Shown: positions 57,201-64,000 of the stretch, in pieces | How positions within the stretch are numbered: position 1 is the first letter of the stretch | Layout of the letters: each line of letters opens with the position of its first letter | Assembly (NCBI RefSeq): GCF_003470205.1 | Contig: NZ_QWKP01000221.1 | Span: 25,162 to 89,161, forward strand | DNA: 64,000 nucleotides | Origin: Cellulomonas rhizosphaerae | GTDB taxonomy: Bacteria; Actinomycetota; Actinomycetes; Actinomycetales; Cellulomonadaceae | Reading direction: 5' to 3' | Translations under genes and position numbers: made by a program | Notes under the pieces: generated by a model | Seen by the model: the letters and a program-made list of their open reading frames with translations, nothing else | Database searches by the model: none | Told to the model about the DNA's origin: nothing

Positions 57201-57629
57201 TCAGTCGTCGATCTCCTCGGCGCCCCGCGCCGCGAGGTCGGCCACCCGGTCGCGCATCGCCTGCAGCTGCTCGGGGTCGTGGCCGACCCAGTCCTCGAGC
57301 TCGCCCACGACGCGCACCGGGTCCTTGCTGCGGTACGACCGCGTCGGGTTGCCGGGGAACTTCTTGTCGGTGACGTTGGGGTCGTCCTCGATCGGTCCGG
57401 TGGGCTCGACGACGTAGATCCGCCCCCGCCCTTCGCCCGTCGCCAGCTCGGCGCCCCACGTCGCGGCGTCGAGCGTCGCGGTGAAGTACACGTGTCCCGC
57501 GGTGCGGCCGCCGCCGAAGTTGGAGCGCCGTCCGGCGACGAGCAGGTCGCCCACGGCCAGGTCGGCCTTGGTGCCGTGGAGGTAGGCCCCAGACTCGTGC
57601 ACCTCGAAGGCCGTCGGTCGCTCGCTCAT
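57201..57629 (-). CDS. arr: Rifampin ADP-ribosyltransferase (Arr family)
   Basis: A 142-residue Arr enzyme that inactivates rifamycins by ADP-ribosylation from NAD+. The match to characterised Arr proteins is strong: YLHGTKADLAVGDLL, HVYFTATLDAATWGAELA, RIYVVEPTGPIEDDPNVTDKKFPGNPTRSYRS, RVVGELEDWVGHDPEQL. The active-site triad is present at His18, Tyr48 and Asp83, one position below the mycobacterial numbering. I start at ATG 57629 (MSERPTAFEV); a GTG two codons earlier is possible. Base composition and position match the chromosome, so it looks intrinsic rather than acquired. It is convergent with tRNA-Thr and has no resistance-gene neighbours. Confidence 0.92.
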   Translation of the reverse strand: MSERPTAFEVHESGAYLHGTKADLAVGDLLVAGRRSNFGGGRTAGHVYFTATLDAATWGAELATGEGRGRIYVVEPTGPIEDDPNVTDKKFPGNPTRSYRSKDPVRVVGELEDWVGHDPEQLQAMRDRVADLAARGAEEIDD

Positions 57630-57705
57630 GTGCACCCCCGTGTCGTGCGGATCCGCGCCCGCGTCCCGACCCTAGCCCCGGCTCGCTGCAGCCCTCGTTG
57701 CACGG

Positions 57706-57752
57706 GTGGTTGCACGACTCGCCGCGCAGACCGCGGCGTGTCGTGCAACCAC
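57706..57752. repeat. 20-bp near-perfect hairpin (GTGGTTGCACGAC)
   Basis: GTGGTTGCACGAC-T-CGCCGCG (57706-57726) pairs with CGCGGCG-T-GTCGTGCAACCAC (57732-57752), 20 base pairs with a single T-T mismatch and a 5-nt loop. It lies between the divergent arr and the gene at 57797. Another GTTGCACG lies just upstream (57697-57704). Function unknown; operator, terminator or repeat element. Confidence 0.75.
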
Positions 57753-57796
57753 GGATGCGGTGCTGAGGGCGCCGGCAGGCGGGAGAGGATGGGCGG

Positions 57797-58090
57797 GTGC
57801 CGTCGTATCGCGTGAGAGCTGCCGTCGGGCTGCTGCAGCCGGGGACCGACCCGGAGGACGTGCTGCCCGAGGCGGTGGCCGTGGCGCAGGACCGGGTGGT
57901 CGTGGAGGCGTTCGACCTCGGCGTCGTGCGCGGCGAGGCCCGCGTGACGATCCGGTTCGACGCGCCCGACGACCCCACCGCGCGGCAGGTCGGCTGGGCG
58001 GTGCTGGCCCGGCTCGACGAGCTCGCGGACATCAGCGGCCGCAGCGTGACCCGTCGCTTCGGCGCCCGCTGGTACGCCCTCCGCTCCTGA
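57797..58090 (+). CDS. Small conserved-looking protein, function unknown
   Basis: A 97-residue soluble protein starting at GTG 57797 (product MPSYRVRAAVGLLQPG). It is alternating charged and hydrophobic (PEAVAVAQDRVVVEAFDLGVVRGEARVTIRFDAPDD) with a basic C-terminus (SVTRRFGARWYALRS). This is a plausible ferredoxin-like beta-alpha-beta fold, but no family is recognised. GAGGAT lies 6 nt before the start, matching the leaderless pattern. It stands alone between arr and the convergent hypothetical gene. Confidence 0.62.
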   Translation: MPSYRVRAAVGLLQPGTDPEDVLPEAVAVAQDRVVVEAFDLGVVRGEARVTIRFDAPDDPTARQVGWAVLARLDELADISGRSVTRRFGARWYALRS

Positions 58091-58206
58091 CCGCCCCGGC
58101 CCCGCTGCCGCCGGCCGCTACCCCTGACGCCGCGGGCCGCCCGTTGGCGCCACGCGCTGACCGTTGACGCCGACGGCGGGTCAGGCGGCGCGAGCGCGTG
58201 TGGCGC

Positions 58207-58246
58207 GCGACCCGCGCTGGCGCCGTGCGACCCGCGCTCGCGACGG
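58207..58246. repeat. Short tandem repeat, 20-bp period
   Basis: GCGACCCGCGCT occurs at 58207-58218 and 58227-58238, in a 172-bp gap (58091-58262) between convergent genes that holds no other clear element. Confidence 0.5.
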
Positions 58247-58262
58247 GAGCGGGAAGCGAGGG

Positions 58263-59342
58263 TTACAGGAGGGGCGTGCCCTGGCCGACGATGACCAGGT
58301 CGTCGGTCGGGGTGGTCGTGAAGCGGTGGCCGACGACGAGTGTCGCCGCGCCCACCTCGCCGGCCTCGACCAGGACGGCGGCAGGGTGGTCGACCACCCG
58401 CGCCTCCTCGTCCAGCCCGGCGACCCAGACCACGGCGCCGCGCTCGGCACCCGACGCTCTGACGGCCGCGCGGGCTGCCGCGAGGTCGGCGACCGGGCGC
58501 AGGATCTCGTCGGACTCGAGGGCGTAGAAGGCGAGGGTCGACGGGTCGGCCGAGGCGCACGCGACCTCGAGGGCCTGGTCGAGCGAACGGAGCGCGAGGA
58601 TCTGCACCGGCACCGACGGCGGCACGGGCAGGTCGGCGGGGATGCGCGGCCGGGGGACACGCGAGGCGCGGCGGCTCGGCAACGCGGTGCTTTCCGGGGC
58701 GTGGACCGGCAGAGGAGACGCGGCGGCATCCGGGGCGGAGGCCTCGGGCGCACGAGTGGGCAGGGCAGGAGCGGACGTGCTCGCTGCCGGGGCGGCGAGC
58801 GAGGGTGCCCGCGCAGGCAGTGCCGGTGCCGAAGGGCTCGCGGCCGGGGCGGCGGCGAGCGACGGCGCGCGCACGGGCAGCGCAGGTGCAGGAGGTAGGG
58901 GAGCGGAAGGCGGTGCATCCCCGGCCGACCCGGCCAGGTGCTGCGCGGCAGCCGCCACGTACCCGGGCACCCAGTCGCGCGTGCCCGCGGACCAGCGCGA
59001 GCGCACGTCGTCGAGCGGCACGACGGCCGCCGAACCCTCGGCGGCCAGCAGCGCAGGCCCGGGCCGCTCGGCAGACGTGCGCAGCACCCAGTGCGACCCC
59101 GGCGCGGCAGCCCGCACGAGATCGCCGATGCCGACGCCGAACGCGGCGAGCATGGCGTCGGGCAGCTCGCCGGCGCCGGCAGCCTGCCAGCGCGCGAGCT
59201 GCGCGTCGATCAGGGCGCCGACCGCGCGAGGCGACGTGACGTCGACGCCGCTCGCGGTCAGGAAGTCACGGAGTCGCTCGAGGTGTGCCTCCTCGGACGC
59301 TGCGAGGGGGCGCATTCCCACGACGACGGGAGCGGGCACCAT
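58263..59342 (-). CDS. Two-domain protein with Ala/Pro linker, DUF3806-like N-terminus
   Basis: A 359-residue protein of unknown function. The N-terminal 140 residues (LERLRDFLTASGVDVTSPRA, AFGVGIGDLVRAAAPGSHWVLR, VVPLDDVRSRWSAGTRDWV) resemble DUF3806. A low-complexity linker follows (about 150-240) with imperfect repeats of PALPxRAPSLAAPAAS. A C-terminal alpha/beta domain (VQILALRSLDQALEVACAS, LVVGHRFTTTPTDDLVIVG) may bind a ligand. No membrane helix is evident. The linker suggests flexible joining of two binding domains. Confidence 0.7.
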   Translation of the reverse strand: MVPAPVVVGMRPLAASEEAHLERLRDFLTASGVDVTSPRAVGALIDAQLARWQAAGAGELPDAMLAAFGVGIGDLVRAAAPGSHWVLRTSAERPGPALLAAEGSAAVVPLDDVRSRWSAGTRDWVPGYVAAAAQHLAGSAGDAPPSAPLPPAPALPVRAPSLAAAPAASPSAPALPARAPSLAAPAASTSAPALPTRAPEASAPDAAASPLPVHAPESTALPSRRASRVPRPRIPADLPVPPSVPVQILALRSLDQALEVACASADPSTLAFYALESDEILRPVADLAAARAAVRASGAERGAVVWVAGLDEEARVVDHPAAVLVEAGEVGAATLVVGHRFTTTPTDDLVIVGQGTPLL

Positions 59343-59436
59343 GGATCATGGATCGGCGTCCTGGACGCTTGCCTTGAGCGACGCGCCGGGTGGTTCCACC
59401 AGACGGGCGAGGGCGGGCGCCTGACCTGGGGCGGCG

Positions 59437-60855
59437 TCAGCCGACCGGCCGGACGGCGGCCGTCGTGCGCGGGATCGTCGCGAAGGAGACGAGGGCGCCG
59501 CCGACGAGCAGGCCCGCGCACACGATCATCGCGGTGCGGTTCGCCGGGCCGAGCGTCACGGGGTCGGTCAGCGACGAGCCCACGCCCGCGGCGAGCGGGA
59601 GGACTGCGACGGCCAGCAGGCTCGCGATGCGGGCGACCGCGTTGTTGACCCCGCTGGCCACGCCCGCCAGGTGGTCGGGCGCCGCGGCCAGGGCGGTGGT
59701 GGTCAGCGGCGCGACAGTGAACGAGAGCCCCAAACCGAACAACGTGACCCCGGGCAGCACGGCGGTCAGGTACGGGGCGGACGTGGAGATGCCCGCGAGC
59801 AGCACGGCGCCGACCCCGCAGATCACGGGCCCGATCGTCATCGGCAGCCGTGGCCCGAGCCGCACTCCGAGCGCACCCATCCGCGGCGAGAGCAGCCACA
59901 TGAGGATCGTCACGGGCAGCGGCGCGAGGCCCGCCGCGAGCGGCGAGTAGCCGGCGACCACCTGCAGGGTCACGACGAGGAAGAAGAACAGCCCGGACAC
60001 CGCGGTGTAGATCAGCAGGGTCGCGGCGTTGACGCCCGCGAACGGCCGCCAGCGGAACAGCGCGGGCGGCAGCAGCGGCGCCGGGTGGTGGGCCTCGACG
60101 ACGACGAACGCCACGAGCGCGAGGGCGCCACCGACGAGCGTGCCGACGACGACCGCGTCGGCCGATCCGTGGTCCGTCCAGGCGGTGAACCCGTACGTCA
60201 GCCCGGCCAGCCCGAGGGCCCCCAGCACGGTCCCGCCGACGTCGAGCCGCTTGACTGCGGTCGGGTCCATCGACTCGGGGACGTGCCGCATCGCGACCAG
60301 CACCACGAGGACCACGAGCGGCACGTTGATCGCGAAGATCCACCGCCATGAGGCGAGGCCCACGATCCAGCCGCCCAGGAACGGCGCGATCGCCCCCGCC
60401 ACGCCCGCCAGCCCGGACCACGCGCCGATCGCTCGCGCCCGGTCCTCCCCGGCGAACGTCGACTGGATGATCGCGAGCGACCCCGGCGTGAGCAGCGCGC
60501 CGCCGACGCCCTGCAGCACGCGCGCGGCGATGAGCGCACCGATCCCCGGAGCGATCGCGCACAGCACCGACGCGACGCCGAACCACACGACCCCGAGCAG
60601 GAACATCCGCCGCCGCCCGAACCGGTCGCCGAGCGACCCGCCGAGCAGCAGGAACGCGGCCAGGGTCAGGGCGTAGCCGTTGACCGTCCACTGCAGGTCT
60701 CCGGTCGATGCATCCAGGTCCTCGGCGATGTGCGGGAGCGCGATCGTGACGACGGTCGCGTCGATGAACGCGATCGCCGAGCCCAGCACGGTGGCCAGCA
60801 GCACCCAGCGCCCCCGCGGGGACGCATAGGCCGGCGCCTCAGCGGGGTCGGTCAC
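59437..60855 (-). CDS. MFS drug:proton antiporter, DHA2 family (14 helices)
   Basis: A 472-residue exporter of the 14-helix DHA2 family. N-terminal helix WVLLATVLGSAIAFIDATVVTIALPHI contains the family D in FIDATVV; motif A is GSLGDRFGRRRMFLLG; motif C-like region is GWSGLAGVAGAIAPFLGGWIVG. I start at GTG 60855 (VTDPAEAPAYASPRGR), overlapping the LigD-polymerase stop by 17 bp with AAGGA upstream, so it is co-transcribed with that gene. It probably exports hydrophobic or cationic drugs. It lies on the same side of tRNA-Thr as arr, but no link to rifamycin is shown. Confidence 0.9.
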   Translation of the reverse strand: MTDPAEAPAYASPRGRWVLLATVLGSAIAFIDATVVTIALPHIAEDLDASTGDLQWTVNGYALTLAAFLLLGGSLGDRFGRRRMFLLGVVWFGVASVLCAIAPGIGALIAARVLQGVGGALLTPGSLAIIQSTFAGEDRARAIGAWSGLAGVAGAIAPFLGGWIVGLASWRWIFAINVPLVVLVVLVAMRHVPESMDPTAVKRLDVGGTVLGALGLAGLTYGFTAWTDHGSADAVVVGTLVGGALALVAFVVVEAHHPAPLLPPALFRWRPFAGVNAATLLIYTAVSGLFFFLVVTLQVVAGYSPLAAGLAPLPVTILMWLLSPRMGALGVRLGPRLPMTIGPVICGVGAVLLAGISTSAPYLTAVLPGVTLFGLGLSFTVAPLTTTALAAAPDHLAGVASGVNNAVARIASLLAVAVLPLAAGVGSSLTDPVTLGPANRTAMIVCAGLLVGGALVSFATIPRTTAAVRPVG

Positions 60856-61906
60856 GGTCCTTGCTCGGCTGGACCCGCTTGGGCTCGCCCGGCATCTTCG
60901 GGTACTCGGGCGGGTAGGGCAGGTCGCCGTGGCCGTCGTCGGCCTCCTGCCGGTCCGCGAGCTCGAGCGCGGACTCGAGCGAGTAGCGCGGGGCGGCGTG
61001 CGCGACGAGCGGCGCGAACAGGTCACCGACCGCCGCGAACCGGGCCGGCATGGACAGGACGTCGAAGTCGTCGGGGTGCACGTCCGGCACCTCGTCCCAG
61101 GTCAGCGGTGCGGAGACGGTGGCGCGCGGGTTGGACCGGATCGAGTACGCCGAGGCGATCGTGCGGTCGCGGGCCATCTGGTTGTAGTCGACGAAGATCT
61201 TGACCCCGCGCTCCTCCTTCCACCACTTCATCGTCACCTCGTCGGGCATCCGTCGCTCCAGCTCGCGGCCCAGCGCGATGGTGGCCCGGCGCGCGTCGAC
61301 GAACGACCAGCGCGGCTCGATGGGCACGAAGATGTGGATGCCGCGCCCGCCTGACGTCTTGGGCGTGCCCTCCATCCCGTGCTCCGCGAGCAGCTCGCGG
61401 ACGCGCGGGGCGACGCGCGCGGCGTCGGAGAAGTCGGTCCCGGGCTGCGGGTCGAGGTCGATGCGCAGCTGGTCGGGGGAGTCCACGTCGTCGGACGTCA
61501 CGGGCCAGGGGTGGAACGTCAGGGTGCCGAGGTTGGCGGCCCAGGCGACGACGGCGACCTCGCTGGGTGCCACCTCGTCGGCCGTGCGTCCGCTCGGGAA
61601 CCCGATGCGCGCGGTCTTCACGTACTCCGGAGCGCCCGCGGGGACGCGCTTCTGGTAGAACGCGTCGCCCGACGAGTCCATCCGGGTGGCCAGCTTCGCG
61701 CCCTCGAACACGCCCTTGGGCCAGCGCTCGAGCGTCGTCGGCCGGTCCAGCAGCGCGCCGAGGATCCCGTCGCCCACGCTGAGGAAGTACTCGACGACCT
61801 GCAGCTTCGTGATCCCGCGCTCGGGGAAGTAGACCTTGTCGGGGCTGCTCACGCGCACGGTCCGGCCGTTCACGTCCAGCTCCACCGCGGGCGTCTTCGT
61901 CGGCAT
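60839..61906 (-). CDS. Stand-alone LigD-type primase-polymerase (PolDom)
   Basis: A 355-residue archaeo-eukaryotic primase-like polymerase, the PolDom of bacterial non-homologous end joining, without ligase or nuclease domains. Hallmarks: LSSPDKVYFPERGITKLQVVEY at the N-terminus, the gripping GDAFYQKRVPAGAPEYV, the metal-binding Asp pair in LRIDLDPQPGTDF, TSGGRGIHIFVPI, and VDYNQMARDRTIASAYSIR. TACGGT lies 6 nt before the ATG at 61906, so it is leaderless. Ku and LigD ligase genes are not in the window; in many actinobacteria they lie elsewhere. Likely role: fill-in synthesis in end joining or excision repair. Confidence 0.92.
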   Translation of the reverse strand: MPTKTPAVELDVNGRTVRVSSPDKVYFPERGITKLQVVEYFLSVGDGILGALLDRPTTLERWPKGVFEGAKLATRMDSSGDAFYQKRVPAGAPEYVKTARIGFPSGRTADEVAPSEVAVVAWAANLGTLTFHPWPVTSDDVDSPDQLRIDLDPQPGTDFSDAARVAPRVRELLAEHGMEGTPKTSGGRGIHIFVPIEPRWSFVDARRATIALGRELERRMPDEVTMKWWKEERGVKIFVDYNQMARDRTIASAYSIRSNPRATVSAPLTWDEVPDVHPDDFDVLSMPARFAAVGDLFAPLVAHAAPRYSLESALELADRQEADDGHGDLPYPPEYPKMPGEPKRVQPSKDRDRPR

Positions 61907-61912
61907 GGGCCC

Positions 61913-61918
61913 ACCGTA
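61913..61918 (-). promoter_or_regulatory. -10 element of leaderless LigD-polymerase gene
   Basis: TACGGT ends 6 nt before the ATG at 61906. Confidence 0.55.
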
Positions 61919-61937
61919 GGCCCACACGCCCACACAT

Positions 61938-64000
61938 TCACGGGGTACCGATGAGCCCCCGCTGGTGCGCGATCGACACGGCCTCGGCGCGCCCCGACGC
62001 TCCGAGCTTGGCGAGCAGGTTCGACACGTGCACGGAGACGGTCTTGCCGGAGATGAACAGCTTGTCGCCGATCTGCCGGTTGGACAGCCCCTGCGCGACC
62101 AGCGTGAGCACCTCGGCCTCGCGCGCCGTGAGCACGTCGGTCCCCGACTCGTGCACGCCCGCGAGTGAGAGCCGCCCGCGGCGCGACAGACCCCGCAGAG
62201 CGGCCTCGAGCGGCGCGGCGCCCATCGCGGACGCGGCTTCGAGCGCGAGTGCCGCGTGCGTGCGTGCCTCGTCGCGTTCCCCCTGCTCGAGCAGCGCCTC
62301 AGCCAGCCGGAACCGGGTGCGCGCCTCCTCGTACCGGTAGCCGTAGTCGAACTCCGCCAGGGTCGCGGCCCACAGCGCGGGGTCGTTGCCCGCGGGGCCG
62401 AGCAGCCGGCCGTGCTCGGCGTGCGCGCGCGCGAGCCAGGCGCGTCCCTCGGGGCCCAGGGTGCCGCCGCGAGGGCGGCCCCGCACGGCTGTCTCCTGCG
62501 CGCGCTCGAGCAGCGACGTGCCGAGCGCGACCCGCGCGGACGTGTCCCGCCCCTGCAGCCGGTCCTCGGCCGCGGCCTCCGCCAGCGCGGCGATGCCGAG
62601 CGCCGAGAGCCAGATCCCGCCGAGGAAGTAGTCGTCCCACGCCCGGTTGAGGAACTCGATGACCCGCACGGCGAGCGAGGCGGCCTCGTCGTGCTCGCCG
62701 CGCCACGTCAGGGCGTCGACCGCGCACCCGCCGGCGACGAGCGCGTGGAAGCCGTCCCGCGCCCACAGGGGCTCCAGCGCGGCGGCTCGCGTGACCACGT
62801 CGTCGTCGCCGCGGGCCGTCGCGGCGTACAGGTCGACGGCGGCGAGCGGGCCGGTCCGGTCGTCGGGCGCGTCGGTGACCGGCGGCGCGGGGGAGAGGTC
62901 TCCGCGCGTGTAGTCGATGAGCCGGACCGTCAGCGCCAGCTCCAGCCCGTACGAGCTGTTGCCCATGCCGACCGAGCGCGCTCGTTCCAGCCCGGCCTCG
63001 GCGAGCGTCTGGGCCGGCTCGAGGTGCCCGGAGTAGAAGCGGTTGAGGGCCAGGTTGTAGGTGGTGCGCAGCTCGGTGTCGAGGTCGCACGCCTCGCGCG
63101 CTCGGTCGAGCGCGGTCGCCAGCAGCGTGGCCGCGCGGTCGGCGTCGTCGACGACCAGCACCGCGAGCGTCGTGAGCGCATCGGACTCGGCGTCGACCGC
63201 GCCGGCGGCCCGGGCGACCTCGACCGCGAGCTCGCCCGCCGTCACGGCCGGCTCGTCCTGGTCCACGTTGAGCGCGCACCGGGCGTAGGTCGCCAGGGCC
63301 CAGGCACGGGCGGCCGTGGGCTCGTCGCCGACGTCCCGCAGCGCGTGCTCGGCCTCGGCCAGCGCGTCGTCGAGCCGCTCGGCCGCGAGCAGGTGCCGGG
63401 CGAGCCGCGTCCGCAGCCCGGCCTGGCGGCCGAGGTCGTCCGCCGTGTCCTCGACCGCGGCCCGGGCCAGCTGCACGCACCGGTCGAACAGGCCCGCCGC
63501 GCTCGCGGCCGCCGCCGCCGCGGAGAGCACCGCCGCGTGGTCTTCGTCGTCCACGGTCGTGGCTTGGCCGACGGACTGCCACAGCCGCAGCACCACCTCG
63601 AGGTGCCGCAGCTCCTCCGCGGGCGCGAGCACCTCGTGCGCCTGGTGGGCCGCCTCGCGCGACGCGGCCCACGCCACGGGCAGGTCCGGCGCGCGCAGCG
63701 CGTGCGACGCGAGCTGCGAGGAGGGTCCGAGCGTCGGGTCGGCCTGCAGCGCGCGCAGGTAGGCGCGGTGCAGCGACGAGACCTCGCCCGGCAGCAGGTC
63801 CGCGGCGACCGCCTCCGCGAGCAGCGCGTGCCGGAAGGCGAGGTGCGCGTCATCCTCGACCGCGAGCACGTGGTGGGCGACCGCCTCGCGCAGGGCCGCG
63901 TCGAAGCCGACGAACCCGTCGCCGACCGCGGCACGCAGCAGCCGCTCGTCGACCCGCCGCCCCGCGACCGACGCGACGCGCACGAGCTGCTGCACCTCCG
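61938..64000 (-). CDS. Large LuxR-family (LAL-type) regulator, N-terminus outside window
   Basis: At least 687 residues of a multidomain activator; the frame is still open at the window edge, so the ATPase N-terminus is missing. The visible part starts VQQLVRVASVAGRRVDERLL, the end of a STAND/AAA ATPase domain, followed by a long helical TPR-like region (repeated Ala/Leu/Asp/Glu segments, e.g. LDRAREACDLDTELRTTYNLAL). The C-terminal LuxR helix-turn-helix is clear: TAREAEVLTLVAQGLSNRQIGDKLFISGKTVSVHVSNLLAKL. Such large ATP-binding LuxR proteins (MalT/LAL type) activate catabolic or secondary-metabolite genes. The effector is not known. It ends 31 bp from the LigD-polymerase start. Confidence 0.9.
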   Translation of the reverse strand, partial: EVQQLVRVASVAGRRVDERLLRAAVGDGFVGFDAALREAVAHHVLAVEDDAHLAFRHALLAEAVAADLLPGEVSSLHRAYLRALQADPTLGPSSQLASHALRAPDLPVAWAASREAAHQAHEVLAPAEELRHLEVVLRLWQSVGQATTVDDEDHAAVLSAAAAAASAAGLFDRCVQLARAAVEDTADDLGRQAGLRTRLARHLLAAERLDDALAEAEHALRDVGDEPTAARAWALATYARCALNVDQDEPAVTAGELAVEVARAAGAVDAESDALTTLAVLVVDDADRAATLLATALDRAREACDLDTELRTTYNLALNRFYSGHLEPAQTLAEAGLERARSVGMGNSSYGLELALTVRLIDYTRGDLSPAPPVTDAPDDRTGPLAAVDLYAATARGDDDVVTRAAALEPLWARDGFHALVAGGCAVDALTWRGEHDEAASLAVRVIEFLNRAWDDYFLGGIWLSALGIAALAEAAAEDRLQGRDTSARVALGTSLLERAQETAVRGRPRGGTLGPEGRAWLARAHAEHGRLLGPAGNDPALWAATLAEFDYGYRYEEARTRFRLAEALLEQGERDEARTHAALALEAASAMGAAPLEAALRGLSRRGRLSLAGVHESGTDVLTAREAEVLTLVAQGLSNRQIGDKLFISGKTVSVHVSNLLAKLGASGRAEAVSIAHQRGLIGTP

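Overview
This 64 kb window is high-G+C actinobacterial chromosome (clearly above 70% G+C, densely coding, many GTG starts and 4-bp ATGA/GTGA gene overlaps). The gene content points to a plant-polysaccharide-degrading member of the Micrococcales, most like Cellulomonas: two GH3 beta-glucosidases, a secreted modular GH26 mannanase, a GH13 enzyme and a family-5 oligosaccharide/peptide ABC importer sit among conserved actinobacterial housekeeping genes (radA-disA-mutY, topA, tmk-holB, argA, and DUF4190 membrane proteins). The genus is inferred from gene content; no rRNA is present. I call 51 protein genes (two cut by the window edges) and one tRNA-Thr(CGT). There is no CRISPR array, no insertion sequence, and no gene-free stretch above 300 bp.

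Layout. 1-2434: C-terminal part of a polymorphic toxin with an EsaD-like nuclease domain, overlapping a probable immunity gene. 2465-5307: TetR regulator and GH3 enzyme. 5375-7638: two DUF4190 membrane proteins and exonuclease III. 7860-13243: glycerol locus glpD-glpF-glpK with a divergent SorC-type regulator. 13247-20722: urea/guanidine carboxylase operon, a TetR (AmtR-like) regulator and a sodium:solute symporter; matching dyad operators lie before the operon/regulator and before the symporter. 20834-28237: argA, cupin, mutY, a membrane protein, disA, a methyltransferase, a His-rich microprotein and radA, then the start of the next operon. 27611-33814: TetR-controlled ABC-2 exporter, an anchored protein and a two-component system. 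33879-43290: TetR, a second GH3 enzyme and a complete five-gene importer. 43340-57153: PAP2 phosphatase, topA, three carbohydrate genes (GH13, GH26, Gfo/Idh), tmk, holB, a TAP-like lipoprotein hydrolase and tRNA-Thr. 57201-64000: rifampin ADP-ribosyltransferase (Arr), two hypothetical proteins, a DHA2-type exporter, a stand-alone LigD-type primase-polymerase and a truncated large LuxR regulator.

How the parts work together. The mannanase would cut beta-mannan outside the cell, the ABC importer would take up oligosaccharides, and the cytoplasmic GH3 enzymes would release sugars. Both GH3 genes sit next to related TetR proteins rather than the LacI regulators usual for actinobacterial cellulose and mannan use. 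The carboxylase operon encodes a biotin carboxylase plus two DUF1989 proteins, the combination now linked to guanidine as well as urea breakdown, but no allophanate hydrolase lies nearby. disA (c-di-AMP synthase), radA and mutY form a DNA-repair neighbourhood.

The most general sequence-level observation is regulatory. About 18 genes have a -10-like hexamer (usually TANNNT) ending 6 or 7 nt before the start codon, which predicts leaderless transcripts. Long perfect or near-perfect intergenic hairpins are also frequent, including a nested four-copy palindrome at 7720-7785 and a roughly 20-bp stem at 57706-57752.
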